In this document: positions 6,880-14,751 of the stretch, piece by piece | How the letters are laid out: every line of letters begins with the position of its first letter | How positions within the stretch are numbered: the stretch's first letter is position 1 | Assembly (NCBI GenBank): GCA_964353875.1 | Contig: CAYGXU010000062.1 | Location: forward strand, 1 to 18,565 | Length of the DNA: 18,565 bases | Reading direction: 5' to 3' | From: MGNI01 sp964353875 | GTDB lineage: Bacteria > Chloroflexota > Anaerolineae > Anaerolineales > E44-bin32 | Made by a program: the position numbers and the translations under genes | Notes under the pieces: generated by a model | Databases searched by the model: none | Told to the model about the DNA's origin: nothing | The model's input: the letters and a program-made list of their open reading frames with translations, nothing else

Positions 6880-8898
6880 ATGAAGGTCCTTCCACAGCCA
6901 GACGGTTCCTTGCATATCGAAGCGCCGGATGAGAACACACGTTTCGACATGGGCAACCGGCAATTGTTCGTCACATTCGATGGTTCGGGGGACGCCACCC
7001 GGATATTCTTCTGCCGCGGGGCAGAAGCCGGAAGTTGGCGTTTACACATCGCCGCGGACGGCCTCCCTGTGACCTTTCATCAAGCGCGTGCATTAGGTCG
7101 TTTATGGGAATTGAATTCCAATCAAGAAGATCTGCAGATAGACCTGATGACGTTCTTGGAGGATGCCTCACCCATCGTTTACCAGCAATGCATTTTTATT
7201 AATCGATCCGACCATCTCCAACAGTTGCGAGTCAAATTAGAATTAGACTTCCATCCATCGATCTCCTATCAGCAACGAATCCTAAATTGGGGAGTACGAA
7301 ATCTACCTCGCTTTCTCCGGCTGAAGCGCCTGTGGGGAGAGGGTTGGGGGAAGGCGCTCCAGCCAAGCATGGCACGGCAGGTCTCACTCCTGCCAAATGG
7401 GCTAATCCAGGCGCAAGGTGATCCCCCCCTGACCTGGGGAGCTACCCAGCAACCGAGCGCAATTCACCCCCGATATCGCGCCTTCGATATCTTCTTCGAG
7501 CTTGACCTCCCTGTTGGTGAGAAAAAAGATTTATGCTGGGCGCTTTCCATTGGAAATGTACAGGCGCTAGAGATAGCACTCGCCCGAAGAGAGGCTGCCT
7601 TCGATGACGCTAGGTCCTATGCCAATTGGCTGTCCTTCCAATGGCCCAGCGGCGATCGATTACAAAAATCCCTCTTTGTTTCCGGTTTGAACGCCGCCCT
7701 GGCCATGTTCAAGGAGTTTCCCGAGGACTTCGCCGGACTTGTGGCTGGGCCTGACTACGCCTATCCGCCCCGTCTCTATTTTCGCGATGGCTATTGGACT
7801 GCTCAAATCCTACTCCGCTTTCGCCCCGATTTGGTCAGGCTGCATTTGCTCTCTTTGACGCGTGGCGTGCACCGTGACGGACATTGTCCCAGCGGGGTTT
7901 TCGCCCCTCATCTCTTCACCACCCTGGGGATGGATTCTCCAATAGCGCTGGATTGGCTGCCCGATCATATCGATGCACCTGCTTTCTTCCTGCTCTTATT
8001 GGACGAGTATCTCCAAGCCACCGGCGACATGACCCTACTCGATGAGAATCTCCCACCCCCACTTGATTGGAAAAAGGGCCGGCCTGCCCTGGAAAGCCCA
8101 TGGACGATCTGGCGAGCAGCTCAACAGGCGGTCAATTATTTGGTCAGCAGCGACAGAGATGGAGATGGCCTGATCGAGAAATCCTATAAGCCTAACGACT
8201 GGGCGGACAACGTGCGTCGTAGTATTTGGGTGACCTATGACCAGGCGCTCTATGCTGCTGCGCTCCAGGCTGCAGGGCGCATTGCGGCTCTTCGGGAGGA
8301 GGATTCCAATTCAACCTACTATTACGGAAAATCTATCCAGGCGCAACAGGCGCTTCATAACCACTTGTGGGATGAGGGACGAGGTCACTATGTTAATTAC
8401 TGCCGTCCCGGCTTGATCGAGTCGCACTTTTCTATTGACACCCTACTTATTCTACGATACAAGCTTGCTCATGAGGATCGAGCCCGTCGTATGTTACGGG
8501 CTGCCCGTTGCTTGCAGACTCGGCATAACTCGATACAACCCTACGGCGATTGGGGGGTGATGAGTGTCTTCCCACCCTATGGCCGTCAGGCTGACTTATT
8601 CAGCAAATCTGCCGATCCCTATCGGTATCATAATGGGGCTGACTGGCCTTATTGGGATGGCGTCTATGCTGAATGCCTCAAGGCGCACGGCGATCCGGAC
8701 TGGGTTTACGTACTCACTCGTTGGTGGGAATATGGCCTTGCGCAGGGATGGCTAACGCCGGTGGAGTATTTCTCACCCCCTCATCCTGCCGGCGGGATGT
8801 TACAGGGGTGGAGTTCCTTCCCCGCTGTCGTTTTAGCCCAAAACGAAGGCGAGGGGACTATTCAAGAGCGAGCCTTTTCCGTTGATGCCGAACCGTAA
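6880..8898 (+). CDS. Six-hairpin (alpha/alpha)6 glycosidase, amylo-1,6-glucosidase/GH63-like
   Basis: Second gene of the operon, 672 residues. The first 260 residues are beta-rich, like the N-terminal super-sandwich of six-hairpin glycosidases. The remainder is helical with barrel marks: PPRLYFRDGYWTAQ (296-309) with a candidate catalytic Asp at 303, SSDRDGDGLIEKSYKPND (423-440), typical of glucosidase-like enzymes, NGADWPYWDG (585-594), and the C-terminal GGMLQGWSSFPAVVLAQ (638-654). The start is ATG 6880 because AGAAGGGGA lies just upstream. A longer in-frame extension back to 6685 would overlap the previous gene by more than 100 bases and lacks a good site. The gap after gene one is 73 bases. 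No signal peptide is visible, so cytoplasmic hydrolysis of an alpha- or beta-linked glucoside, rhamnoside or similar is inferred. The specificity is unknown. Confidence 0.78.
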   Translation: MKVLPQPDGSLHIEAPDENTRFDMGNRQLFVTFDGSGDATRIFFCRGAEAGSWRLHIAADGLPVTFHQARALGRLWELNSNQEDLQIDLMTFLEDASPIVYQQCIFINRSDHLQQLRVKLELDFHPSISYQQRILNWGVRNLPRFLRLKRLWGEGWGKALQPSMARQVSLLPNGLIQAQGDPPLTWGATQQPSAIHPRYRAFDIFFELDLPVGEKKDLCWALSIGNVQALEIALARREAAFDDARSYANWLSFQWPSGDRLQKSLFVSGLNAALAMFKEFPEDFAGLVAGPDYAYPPRLYFRDGYWTAQILLRFRPDLVRLHLLSLTRGVHRDGHCPSGVFAPHLFTTLGMDSPIALDWLPDHIDAPAFFLLLLDEYLQATGDMTLLDENLPPPLDWKKGRPALESPWTIWRAAQQAVNYLVSSDRDGDGLIEKSYKPNDWADNVRRSIWVTYDQALYAAALQAAGRIAALREEDSNSTYYYGKSIQAQQALHNHLWDEGRGHYVNYCRPGLIESHFSIDTLLILRYKLAHEDRARRMLRAARCLQTRHNSIQPYGDWGVMSVFPPYGRQADLFSKSADPYRYHNGADWPYWDGVYAECLKAHGDPDWVYVLTRWWEYGLAQGWLTPVEYFSPPHPAGGMLQGWSSFPAVVLAQNEGEGTIQERAFSVDAEP

Positions 8899-8914
8899 TA
8901 GAAGGAGCATTCCC

Positions 8915-10045
8915 TTGGATTTCACCTCTTTTACCTGCCTGCCCATCCTGGATGGACACATCCACTTTCCTCATCCTGCGCTGGTCGATGATTTGCTCGA
9001 ACTGAGCCAGATCATGGGGGTGAGGCGCATGAATCTGGTCGCCACACCGGACCTTGAAGGCGCCAATCACAATCCAGCGCTGATACGTTTCAAGTTGCAC
9101 GCTTCAGAGAAGGCATATTGTTGCGGGGCGCTGGATTACTTTTCCGTCCTGGCTGCGCCGGAACGAGCACAACAAGCCCTGGCGGAGCAGGTGCTGGCAT
9201 TGAAAGCGGCTGGATTCGACGGCTTGAAAATCCTGGAAAGCAAGCCCATGGTGCGGAAAATCATCGGGCTGCCGTTGGACGGTCCGGCGTATGCCAAGAT
9301 GTGGTCTCTTGTGGAGCATCTGGGCCTGCCCGTCGTCTGGCATGTGGCAGATCCGGAATTTTTCTGGGACGAAGCGCTTTGCCCTGATTGGGCGCGCCAA
9401 GCCGGATGGTTTTACGGCGATGGAACCTATCCATCCAAGGAAGAACTATATGTTGAAGTCGATCACATCCTGGATCGTCACCCCAATCTGAAAATCATCT
9501 TTGCCCACTTCCATTTCCTCTCCGCCGACCTGGAACGCGCCGCTGCGTTTCTGGAAAACCATGCTCGTGTGTATTTTGACCTGACTCCCGGTTCGGAGAT
9601 GTACTTCAACTTCTCGCTTCGGCCAGGGCTCGCCAGAGATTTTTTTATCCAATTCCAGGATCGGCTCATCTATGGCACCGATATCGGCGCCAGCGCTATC
9701 GGTCAGGCAGCTCGGCAAGGGTTTGACCGTCCCGAGACGCTGGGGCGCACCTGGTTCGTACGTCGTTTTCTGGAGTGTGAAGGAGCGTTCTCCTTGCCTC
9801 CTGGCCTAATTCATTGGGACAGCATGGGAAAGCATCTGGAAGGACTGGCTCTGCCATTACCGGTGCTGGAAAAAATCTATTTCCGCAATTTCGAGGGTCT
9901 TTTCGGAGCAACCCCCACGCACTTATCCCATCCCGAAGCGCTGGCGTTACTGGAGCGCTTGGCTGCTGTCATCGATGCACGTGTAGGCGAGCCGGTGGAA
10001 AGCCCGGCTCGTCAGGTTGCGCGGGAACTATCCGCGATCCATTAA
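8915..10045 (+). CDS. Amidohydrolase-2 family metal-dependent hydrolase
   Basis: Third gene of the operon, 376 residues. It has the metal-binding pattern of the amidohydrolase-2 group (PF04909 type): DGHIH (13-17) giving H15 and H17, VVWHV with H143, IIFAHFHF with H198, and IYGTDIG with D256. Members hydrolyse lactones or amides, or decarboxylate aromatic acids. In a sugar operon a lactonase- or decarboxylase-like step on an acid sugar or aglycone is a reasonable inference, not proven. The start is TTG at 8915 with GAAGGAG (8901-8907) at seven-base spacing. The frame is open back to 8882, including an ATG at 8885, but that would overlap the glycosidase gene, lacks a good site and adds residues before the conserved N terminus. 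It begins 16 bases after the preceding stop, indicating co-transcription. Confidence 0.85.
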   Translation: MDFTSFTCLPILDGHIHFPHPALVDDLLELSQIMGVRRMNLVATPDLEGANHNPALIRFKLHASEKAYCCGALDYFSVLAAPERAQQALAEQVLALKAAGFDGLKILESKPMVRKIIGLPLDGPAYAKMWSLVEHLGLPVVWHVADPEFFWDEALCPDWARQAGWFYGDGTYPSKEELYVEVDHILDRHPNLKIIFAHFHFLSADLERAAAFLENHARVYFDLTPGSEMYFNFSLRPGLARDFFIQFQDRLIYGTDIGASAIGQAARQGFDRPETLGRTWFVRRFLECEGAFSLPPGLIHWDSMGKHLEGLALPLPVLEKIYFRNFEGLFGATPTHLSHPEALALLERLAAVIDARVGEPVESPARQVARELSAIH

Positions 10046-10064
10046 TCTTCATTGGAGGAATTCG

Positions 10065-11489
10065 ATGGAATCACAAGCTTCTGCTCTACCCCTACCCGCC
10101 TCGGTCCGTTTAACCCGTGGCTACAAATTTGTATGGGGCATCGCTGCCCTGGGCACCTCATTGATCTCCGGAACCTTTGGCGCCCTGCTGCCCATTTTTT
10201 ATCAGGACTACCTGGGGCTGCAAGCGCGCTGGATCGCTATCGCCTCGACCATCTACGCCATCTGGAATGCTATCAACGATCCTCTCTTCGGCTACATCAC
10301 CGACAGCACCCGTTTCAAACGTGGACGTCGTATTCCCTACATGCGCTTCACCGCCCCCTTCCTGGCGCTGACCTTTGCTTTGGTCTGGTTTGCCCCGCCA
10401 AAAGCAGGGCAACAAGCCTTATTTATCTGGATGCTGGTTACCATGCTCCTGTATGACACCTGCTATACCATCATAGGCCTGGTCTATTCCGCCCTCCTAC
10501 CAGAAGTGACCGAATCGGAAGCTGAAAGAAATGGGCTTCAGATCTCCGCCTCCCTATTCGGATTGCTGGGGATGATCCTCGGTTTTGTCATCCCAGACCT
10601 TGTCCGACCGAAGACCGGCACTTCATCATCCCTCTTGCCGATGCAAGGATCGATGATCATCATAGGCGTGCTGGGCGCGTTATTTATCATCATTACAACC
10701 CTCAGAGTCAAAGAGAGGCCAGAATTTCATCGCCTCGACCGCCCCCTGCCGCTCGGTCCTGCCATCCGCTATACCTTCACCAGCCGGGCATTCCTCATCC
10801 TGGTGGCACAAAATTTCATGTCGATCCTGATGCAGGCGCTGATCCTGGGGATGTTGTTCTATCTGGCCGATTACGTGCTTAAGATGAACACCATGCTCAT
10901 CCTGGTCTGCGTATTCATCCCTCTGATTATTGGCGTGCCAGTTACAACATTGATCCGCCAACGCCTGGGAGTGGCGGGCGCCCAGCAGTTGCTATTATTG
11001 ATCGCCGGGGTGGCTCTGATTCTGGTCGCTTTTGTGCCCACTCCCCTGATCCTGGCCTGTCTGGCATTGGCCGGATTTGGTCTTTCCGGCCCGCAGACCC
11101 TGACGAATGTACTTTTCGCTCAGGTTGCCGATGAGGATGAACTTCGTTACGGTGTACGGCGGGAAGGGGCTTTCTTTGGGGTCAATGCTTTATTAACCAA
11201 ACCCGCTCAATCTGTAGCGCTGGCACTGATCCCATTCATCCTGGAGTCAACGAAATTTGTCACTCGTGAGGCCAATCTGGGTCAGATCTACCTCAACCAA
11301 CCTACCGCGGCGATTTTCGGCATCAAGGTGTTGGTCGGGCTGATCCCGGGTTGTGCCATGATCCTGGGCGCTATCTTGCTCACTTGGTATCCGTTGCGCG
11401 GCGCCAGATTGGAGCAAATGAAAAAACAGATCCTTGAGTTACATGCCCAAAAGCAGGCTCAATTAAGCAAGGTTGAGGATCAAGAGTGA
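10065..11489 (+). CDS. GPH-family (MelB-like) sugar:cation symporter
   Basis: Last gene of the operon, 474 residues, with about twelve hydrophobic segments. The diagnostic GPH motif is present: IWNAINDPLFGYITD (66-80), followed by RFKRGRRIPY (83-92), matching the loop 2-3 signature in which the Asn-Asp-Pro and Gly-Arg-Arg residues are conserved. GPH carriers couple uptake of melibiose, xylosides, glucuronides and similar glycosides to Na+ or H+ at the inner membrane. The true start is ATG 10065, with GGAGGA five bases upstream. The frame extends back to 10017, but that part overlaps the amidohydrolase. It begins 19 bases after the amidohydrolase stop. The tail (LEQMKKQILELHAQKQAQLSK) is a charged cytoplasmic helix. 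As the only transporter in the cassette, it is the likely entry route for the substrate of the two glycosidases. Confidence 0.9.
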   Translation: MESQASALPLPASVRLTRGYKFVWGIAALGTSLISGTFGALLPIFYQDYLGLQARWIAIASTIYAIWNAINDPLFGYITDSTRFKRGRRIPYMRFTAPFLALTFALVWFAPPKAGQQALFIWMLVTMLLYDTCYTIIGLVYSALLPEVTESEAERNGLQISASLFGLLGMILGFVIPDLVRPKTGTSSSLLPMQGSMIIIGVLGALFIIITTLRVKERPEFHRLDRPLPLGPAIRYTFTSRAFLILVAQNFMSILMQALILGMLFYLADYVLKMNTMLILVCVFIPLIIGVPVTTLIRQRLGVAGAQQLLLLIAGVALILVAFVPTPLILACLALAGFGLSGPQTLTNVLFAQVADEDELRYGVRREGAFFGVNALLTKPAQSVALALIPFILESTKFVTREANLGQIYLNQPTAAIFGIKVLVGLIPGCAMILGAILLTWYPLRGARLEQMKKQILELHAQKQAQLSKVEDQE

Positions 11490-11934
11490 GATATCAGGCA
11501 GGGTCATCAGTTTACCAATAGAACATCTTCAAGTATGGAGAGAAAAGATCAAGAAGAGGTCGTCGATCCCTTTTCGTTTCAATATCTGAGATAACTTCGA
11601 GCAGTTGTCATTTATTAAAATCACAATCAAGCGCGATGAAGCTTGATCGGGATTGGTTGGAGTATCAAGGGAAGGTGAGACGTTGGATGTCTACTTACTA
11701 CGCACAATTCATTTTGTTACAGTTATCATCAGGATCGCCCTTCCGAAGGGATATCCCCGTCTTTTATGTTCGTCGATGGATGTGATTACTGGCTCACCTA
11801 GACCCATCCGTTTATGCTTAAAGGTCTGGGAGGCGGGGGCATAATATGCTGTCGTATGGGGGGATGGTCCAATTAATGCTTCACGCAGGTCATCTTAGTT
11901 CGTCATCTTACTGATTGGTGGAGGCAAGGCACGC
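11490..11934. other. Intergenic region after the operon
   Basis: No gene is supported in these 445 bases; the 63-codon frame at 11653-11844 has no ribosome-binding site or recognisable content. Two hairpins occur. One is at 11542-11575 (GAAAAG-ATC pairing with GATCCCTTTTC around a bulge), followed by GTTTC. The other is a perfect 7-bp repeat at 11626-11647 (ATCAAGC/GCTTGAT). The first is a weak terminator candidate for the operon. CATAAT at 11840 is a possible -10 for the next gene, but its -35 is poor. Confidence 0.4.
11542..11575 (+). terminator. Weak terminator candidate for the glycosidase operon
   Basis: GAAAAGATC (11542-11550) can pair with GATCCCTTTTC (11565-11575) with two unpaired C residues, and GTTTC follows. 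It lies 52 bases after the symporter stop. The bulge and short T-run make it weaker than the terminator at 1788. Confidence 0.3.
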
Positions 11935-13119
11935 ATGACGACAACAACCATCCGCGAGCTCCAGGTTGACGAGGTCCTGGATGCCTTCTACTGGCTTCCT
12001 TCCTATGCTTTTAGATCAACCCCTCCCATGCCGGATCAAGCTGAGCGGCACGAGATCTTGAAACAACGGGAGGGAGTGACCTATTTAGCCCTCTTTGAAA
12101 ATGACAAACCTGTCGCTTGTGTTGCCAGTACACCCTTGACGCAGCAGGTACGTGGAACCTTATTAGGAATCAGTGGCGTTTTTGATGTCGTCACCCACCC
12201 GGCTGCACGTCGAAAAGGGTATTCAAAGCGCCTCTTGCAGGAGTTGTTGGCATGTGTACGTCAGGCGAGACAACCCCTGTCATGCCTCTATCCGTTTCGC
12301 GAATCCTTCTACGAGCGGCTAGGATATGTCACTTTCCCGCAACCAAAAATGGCTAAGTTATCGCCCTTGCCCTTGGTACCCTTGTTGAAAAAAGATCTCG
12401 CCGGCGAAGTCGAGTTATCCCTCATTGTGGATGAATTTGACCAATACCTCGACTATCTCGCTAAGATACGCCAACGTATTCACGGAATGGCGCTCTTCGA
12501 CCATCCGGATCGAGCCCTGGCGCAACGAAGCCCCTACTGGTTGGCGCAGGCAAAGGTTGATGGAGAAGTGGCAGGGCTGATGTTGTACAATCTGAAGGGC
12601 GAACGACCTACCGAGTATAAAATGCGTGTCCTTCGTTTCTACTACCACACTGCCCAAGGAAGGTACCTTTTGCTGGCTTGGATCGCTCGTCATGCCGATC
12701 AAGCAAAAGAAGTTGAAATCATCTTGCCCCCCTTTGAATTGCCAGAGACCTGGTTAGCAGATCTAAATATTGTCACCGAACCCTTTTATGTCACACCCAT
12801 GGGTCGCATCCTTGACTTCAGCGTTTTAAACGGCATGGCCACCGGACCCGGGCGGTTTTCAGTCCAGATCCAGGATCCGCTCTGCTCCTGGAATGAAGGG
12901 GCATGGCAATTCGAAACCATCGATGGAATGCTTCAAGTTACAAAAGGAAGCCAGGCGGATTGCGAATTGAGCGTCCAGGGACTATCGGCTTTGATCTATG
13001 GTTCGCACGACTGCGCCGACTTCAAAATACGAGGATGGGGCAATCCTTCCAGCGAACTACAGGATAAAATGCGGAAAATGTTCCCAAGAATGTTGCCCTA
13101 CTTGCACGAATATTTTTAA
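11935..13119 (+). CDS. Eis-like GNAT N-acetyltransferase with C-terminal SCP2-like domain
   Basis: A 394-residue cytoplasmic acetyltransferase using acetyl-CoA. The N-terminal GNAT domain shows GVFDVVTHPAARRKGYSKRL (81-100), which contains the R-x-x-G-type pyrophosphate loop (RRKG 92-95), and SFYERLGY (124-131) with a tyrosine at 126, the position of the proposed general acid in mycobacterial Eis. A second GNAT-like segment is followed by a sterol-carrier-like C-terminal domain (about 290-394). The chain ends in Phe, as in Eis, where the terminal carboxylate helps catalysis. Eis proteins acetylate aminoglycosides or other amines at several positions. Homologues in environmental bacteria need not confer resistance, and the substrate here is unknown. 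The start is ATG 11935 with GGAGG ten bases upstream. A small frame follows one base after the stop. Confidence 0.88.
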   Translation: MTTTTIRELQVDEVLDAFYWLPSYAFRSTPPMPDQAERHEILKQREGVTYLALFENDKPVACVASTPLTQQVRGTLLGISGVFDVVTHPAARRKGYSKRLLQELLACVRQARQPLSCLYPFRESFYERLGYVTFPQPKMAKLSPLPLVPLLKKDLAGEVELSLIVDEFDQYLDYLAKIRQRIHGMALFDHPDRALAQRSPYWLAQAKVDGEVAGLMLYNLKGERPTEYKMRVLRFYYHTAQGRYLLLAWIARHADQAKEVEIILPPFELPETWLADLNIVTEPFYVTPMGRILDFSVLNGMATGPGRFSVQIQDPLCSWNEGAWQFETIDGMLQVTKGSQADCELSVQGLSALIYGSHDCADFKIRGWGNPSSELQDKMRKMFPRMLPYLHEYF

Positions 13120-13120
13120 G

Positions 13121-13453
13121 ATGACCTTTATGCATTTCGCTGAACAAGTGGCCGGGCGGAGGCTATCCCGCCGGTGGTCGAACAATCCCGATGGACAACC
13201 GATGATGATTACGACAGGAAGTTGTTCAGAGGGATTCGGCCATTTCGAACCGATCTTGGGAGCGTTGGTACGCAGGAAACAAGTAGGTAAAAGTTTGTGG
13301 AATGCTTATCCCGCGCAGACGACGTTGATAGCGGCAGTCAATGCCATCCATGAAGACCCATACATCACCCATTGCGGTGATATCTATTGCGAGCGATGCA
13401 GGGATGCTGTTTTAGGCGGACTTATCTTCATTGCTCCGTTGGATCATGAATAA
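13121..13453 (+). CDS. Small hypothetical protein or gene remnant (110 aa)
   Basis: An open frame of 110 codons begins one base after the acetyltransferase stop (TAAGATG), with no ribosome-binding site of its own. Expression would depend on re-initiation, or the frame may be a truncated gene. A second ATG lies at 13130. The sequence has a coherent core: MMITTGSCSEGFGHFEPILG resembles the ILVAEC.EGLGH segment in the C-terminal domain of LarA/DUF2088 proteins, and ITHCGDIYCERCRDAV carries three cysteines and a histidine that could hold a metal or cluster. The similarity is from memory and short, so I call no function. It could be the end of a once longer protein. Confidence 0.4.
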   Translation: MTFMHFAEQVAGRRLSRRWSNNPDGQPMMITTGSCSEGFGHFEPILGALVRRKQVGKSLWNAYPAQTTLIAAVNAIHEDPYITHCGDIYCERCRDAVLGGLIFIAPLDHE

Positions 13454-13620
13454 TGATTGCATTGGCCGAGAATGGAATCCAAGGAATTGGCGCATTTAGC
13501 CAGCTCTTTCTGTCCATAGAAGCGAATAGGATCCTCCGAAAAATGTTCCTAAAGCGGAAAATTCGGGATCTTTGCTGATTAAAATTGACCTTAGGTGGAA
13601 GCAAGTTGGAGTAACAAAAA

Positions 13621-14622
13621 ATGAATCTCAGAACCATTGCTCGCAAGGCAGTGACCTTCTTCGATATCGTCTATTTTGGTTTATTGGCCATACTGGCTTG
13701 CTTTGAAATGCTTATGCCGCCCCGGTATGAAATGCTTATGGAACATATGTCTATCTCGACTTGGATTGCCGCGCCGATGTACTTTGCATTCCTGAGTTAC
13801 GCCATCCTTTTGCTCTATACATTTATCACTGGAGCCCTGGCAACCAGCCTCTACCAAGATCGCAGGATGTTTGCCGAATGCCTGTGGAACCCTCTTATAG
13901 CGATCATTGCCTTTCTCATAGCACGATTCATTTGGGCGCAATCGAAGGGTCTGCAAAGTCAAAATCTATATGATGCAAATACCGCGATATTCATGCTTAT
14001 CGCACTAGTTGAGACCCTCATCAGAGCCATTCCCCCTGTCAATTTGAGAAACATAAAAAGCGAAATCGAAGAGCGGGAATTGCTGATCGGATGGTTGGGA
14101 AATGCTCGCAAAAGTTATTGGCAGGGCATTCCAATTTTTGTCGTCATTACTTTCATGTACATGCCCTTCCAATATGCTTTATCCATTAATCAAAAACTTA
14201 TCACTATATTGCCCTTTCTCTACTTAGGAGGCGGCTGGATTCTTTTCGCTTACATCCTCCAGAAAATCAATATTGGCATCGGCCGTGTCCTTCACCCATC
14301 GCCTGAGGCGAAAGCGAAGGGTTTATGGAAATCTTTCCTGCAGACGAACCTAAAAAGCGATGCCCATTATGCCATTTGGAGTCAGAAAGCAAGCCTGATC
14401 GCCGCCGGTTGCTTATCGTTTCTCTTGGCCACCCTGGCAACCCCCAATATGCTAGATCTGACAACTAAACTGCTCGTAGGGATCTTCATTGGGATGGAGC
14501 CCTTGCACTTGGGCCATATGCCATTTCTATCTTTCATCCTGGGGTTGACCTACGGGGTCATTGCCCTCCAAAGATTGGGGGAGTCCCGACGTTATCCCTT
14601 TTTTCATTATTCTTTGAAATGA
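13621..14622 (+). CDS. Polytopic membrane protein of unknown function
   Basis: A 333-residue protein with about eight hydrophobic segments, near residues 13-31, 47-75, 87-105, 119-137, 168-186, 193-213, 257-273 and 281-317. The 47-75 and 281-317 stretches are long enough for more than one pass. The start is ATG 13621 with TTGGAG at nine-base spacing. Charged loops include EIEERELLIGW (148-158), between segments four and five. No transporter or enzyme motif is recognised. A 13-base direct repeat (TGAAATGCTTATG at 13704 and 13728, period 24 bases) encodes EMLM twice, probably a small in-frame duplication in the first external loop. It converges on the acyltransferase gene with a gap of 129 bases. 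Confidence 0.7.
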   Translation: MNLRTIARKAVTFFDIVYFGLLAILACFEMLMPPRYEMLMEHMSISTWIAAPMYFAFLSYAILLLYTFITGALATSLYQDRRMFAECLWNPLIAIIAFLIARFIWAQSKGLQSQNLYDANTAIFMLIALVETLIRAIPPVNLRNIKSEIEERELLIGWLGNARKSYWQGIPIFVVITFMYMPFQYALSINQKLITILPFLYLGGGWILFAYILQKINIGIGRVLHPSPEAKAKGLWKSFLQTNLKSDAHYAIWSQKASLIAAGCLSFLLATLATPNMLDLTTKLLVGIFIGMEPLHLGHMPFLSFILGLTYGVIALQRLGESRRYPFFHYSLK

Positions 14623-14751
14623 ACACGCCTTCTATCAGACGATCAAGCCTTGTCAGATATCGTATCTTCCGATAGGAGAACGTCTTAGAATGGTAAAAAA
14701 CCGATGCAAATGAACGAGGCAGATTCACAATCGGAATGACGCATGCGTATC

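Noticed and set aside
11653..11844. 63-codon frame upstream of the acetyltransferase
   Set aside because: No ribosome-binding site and no protein-like pattern.
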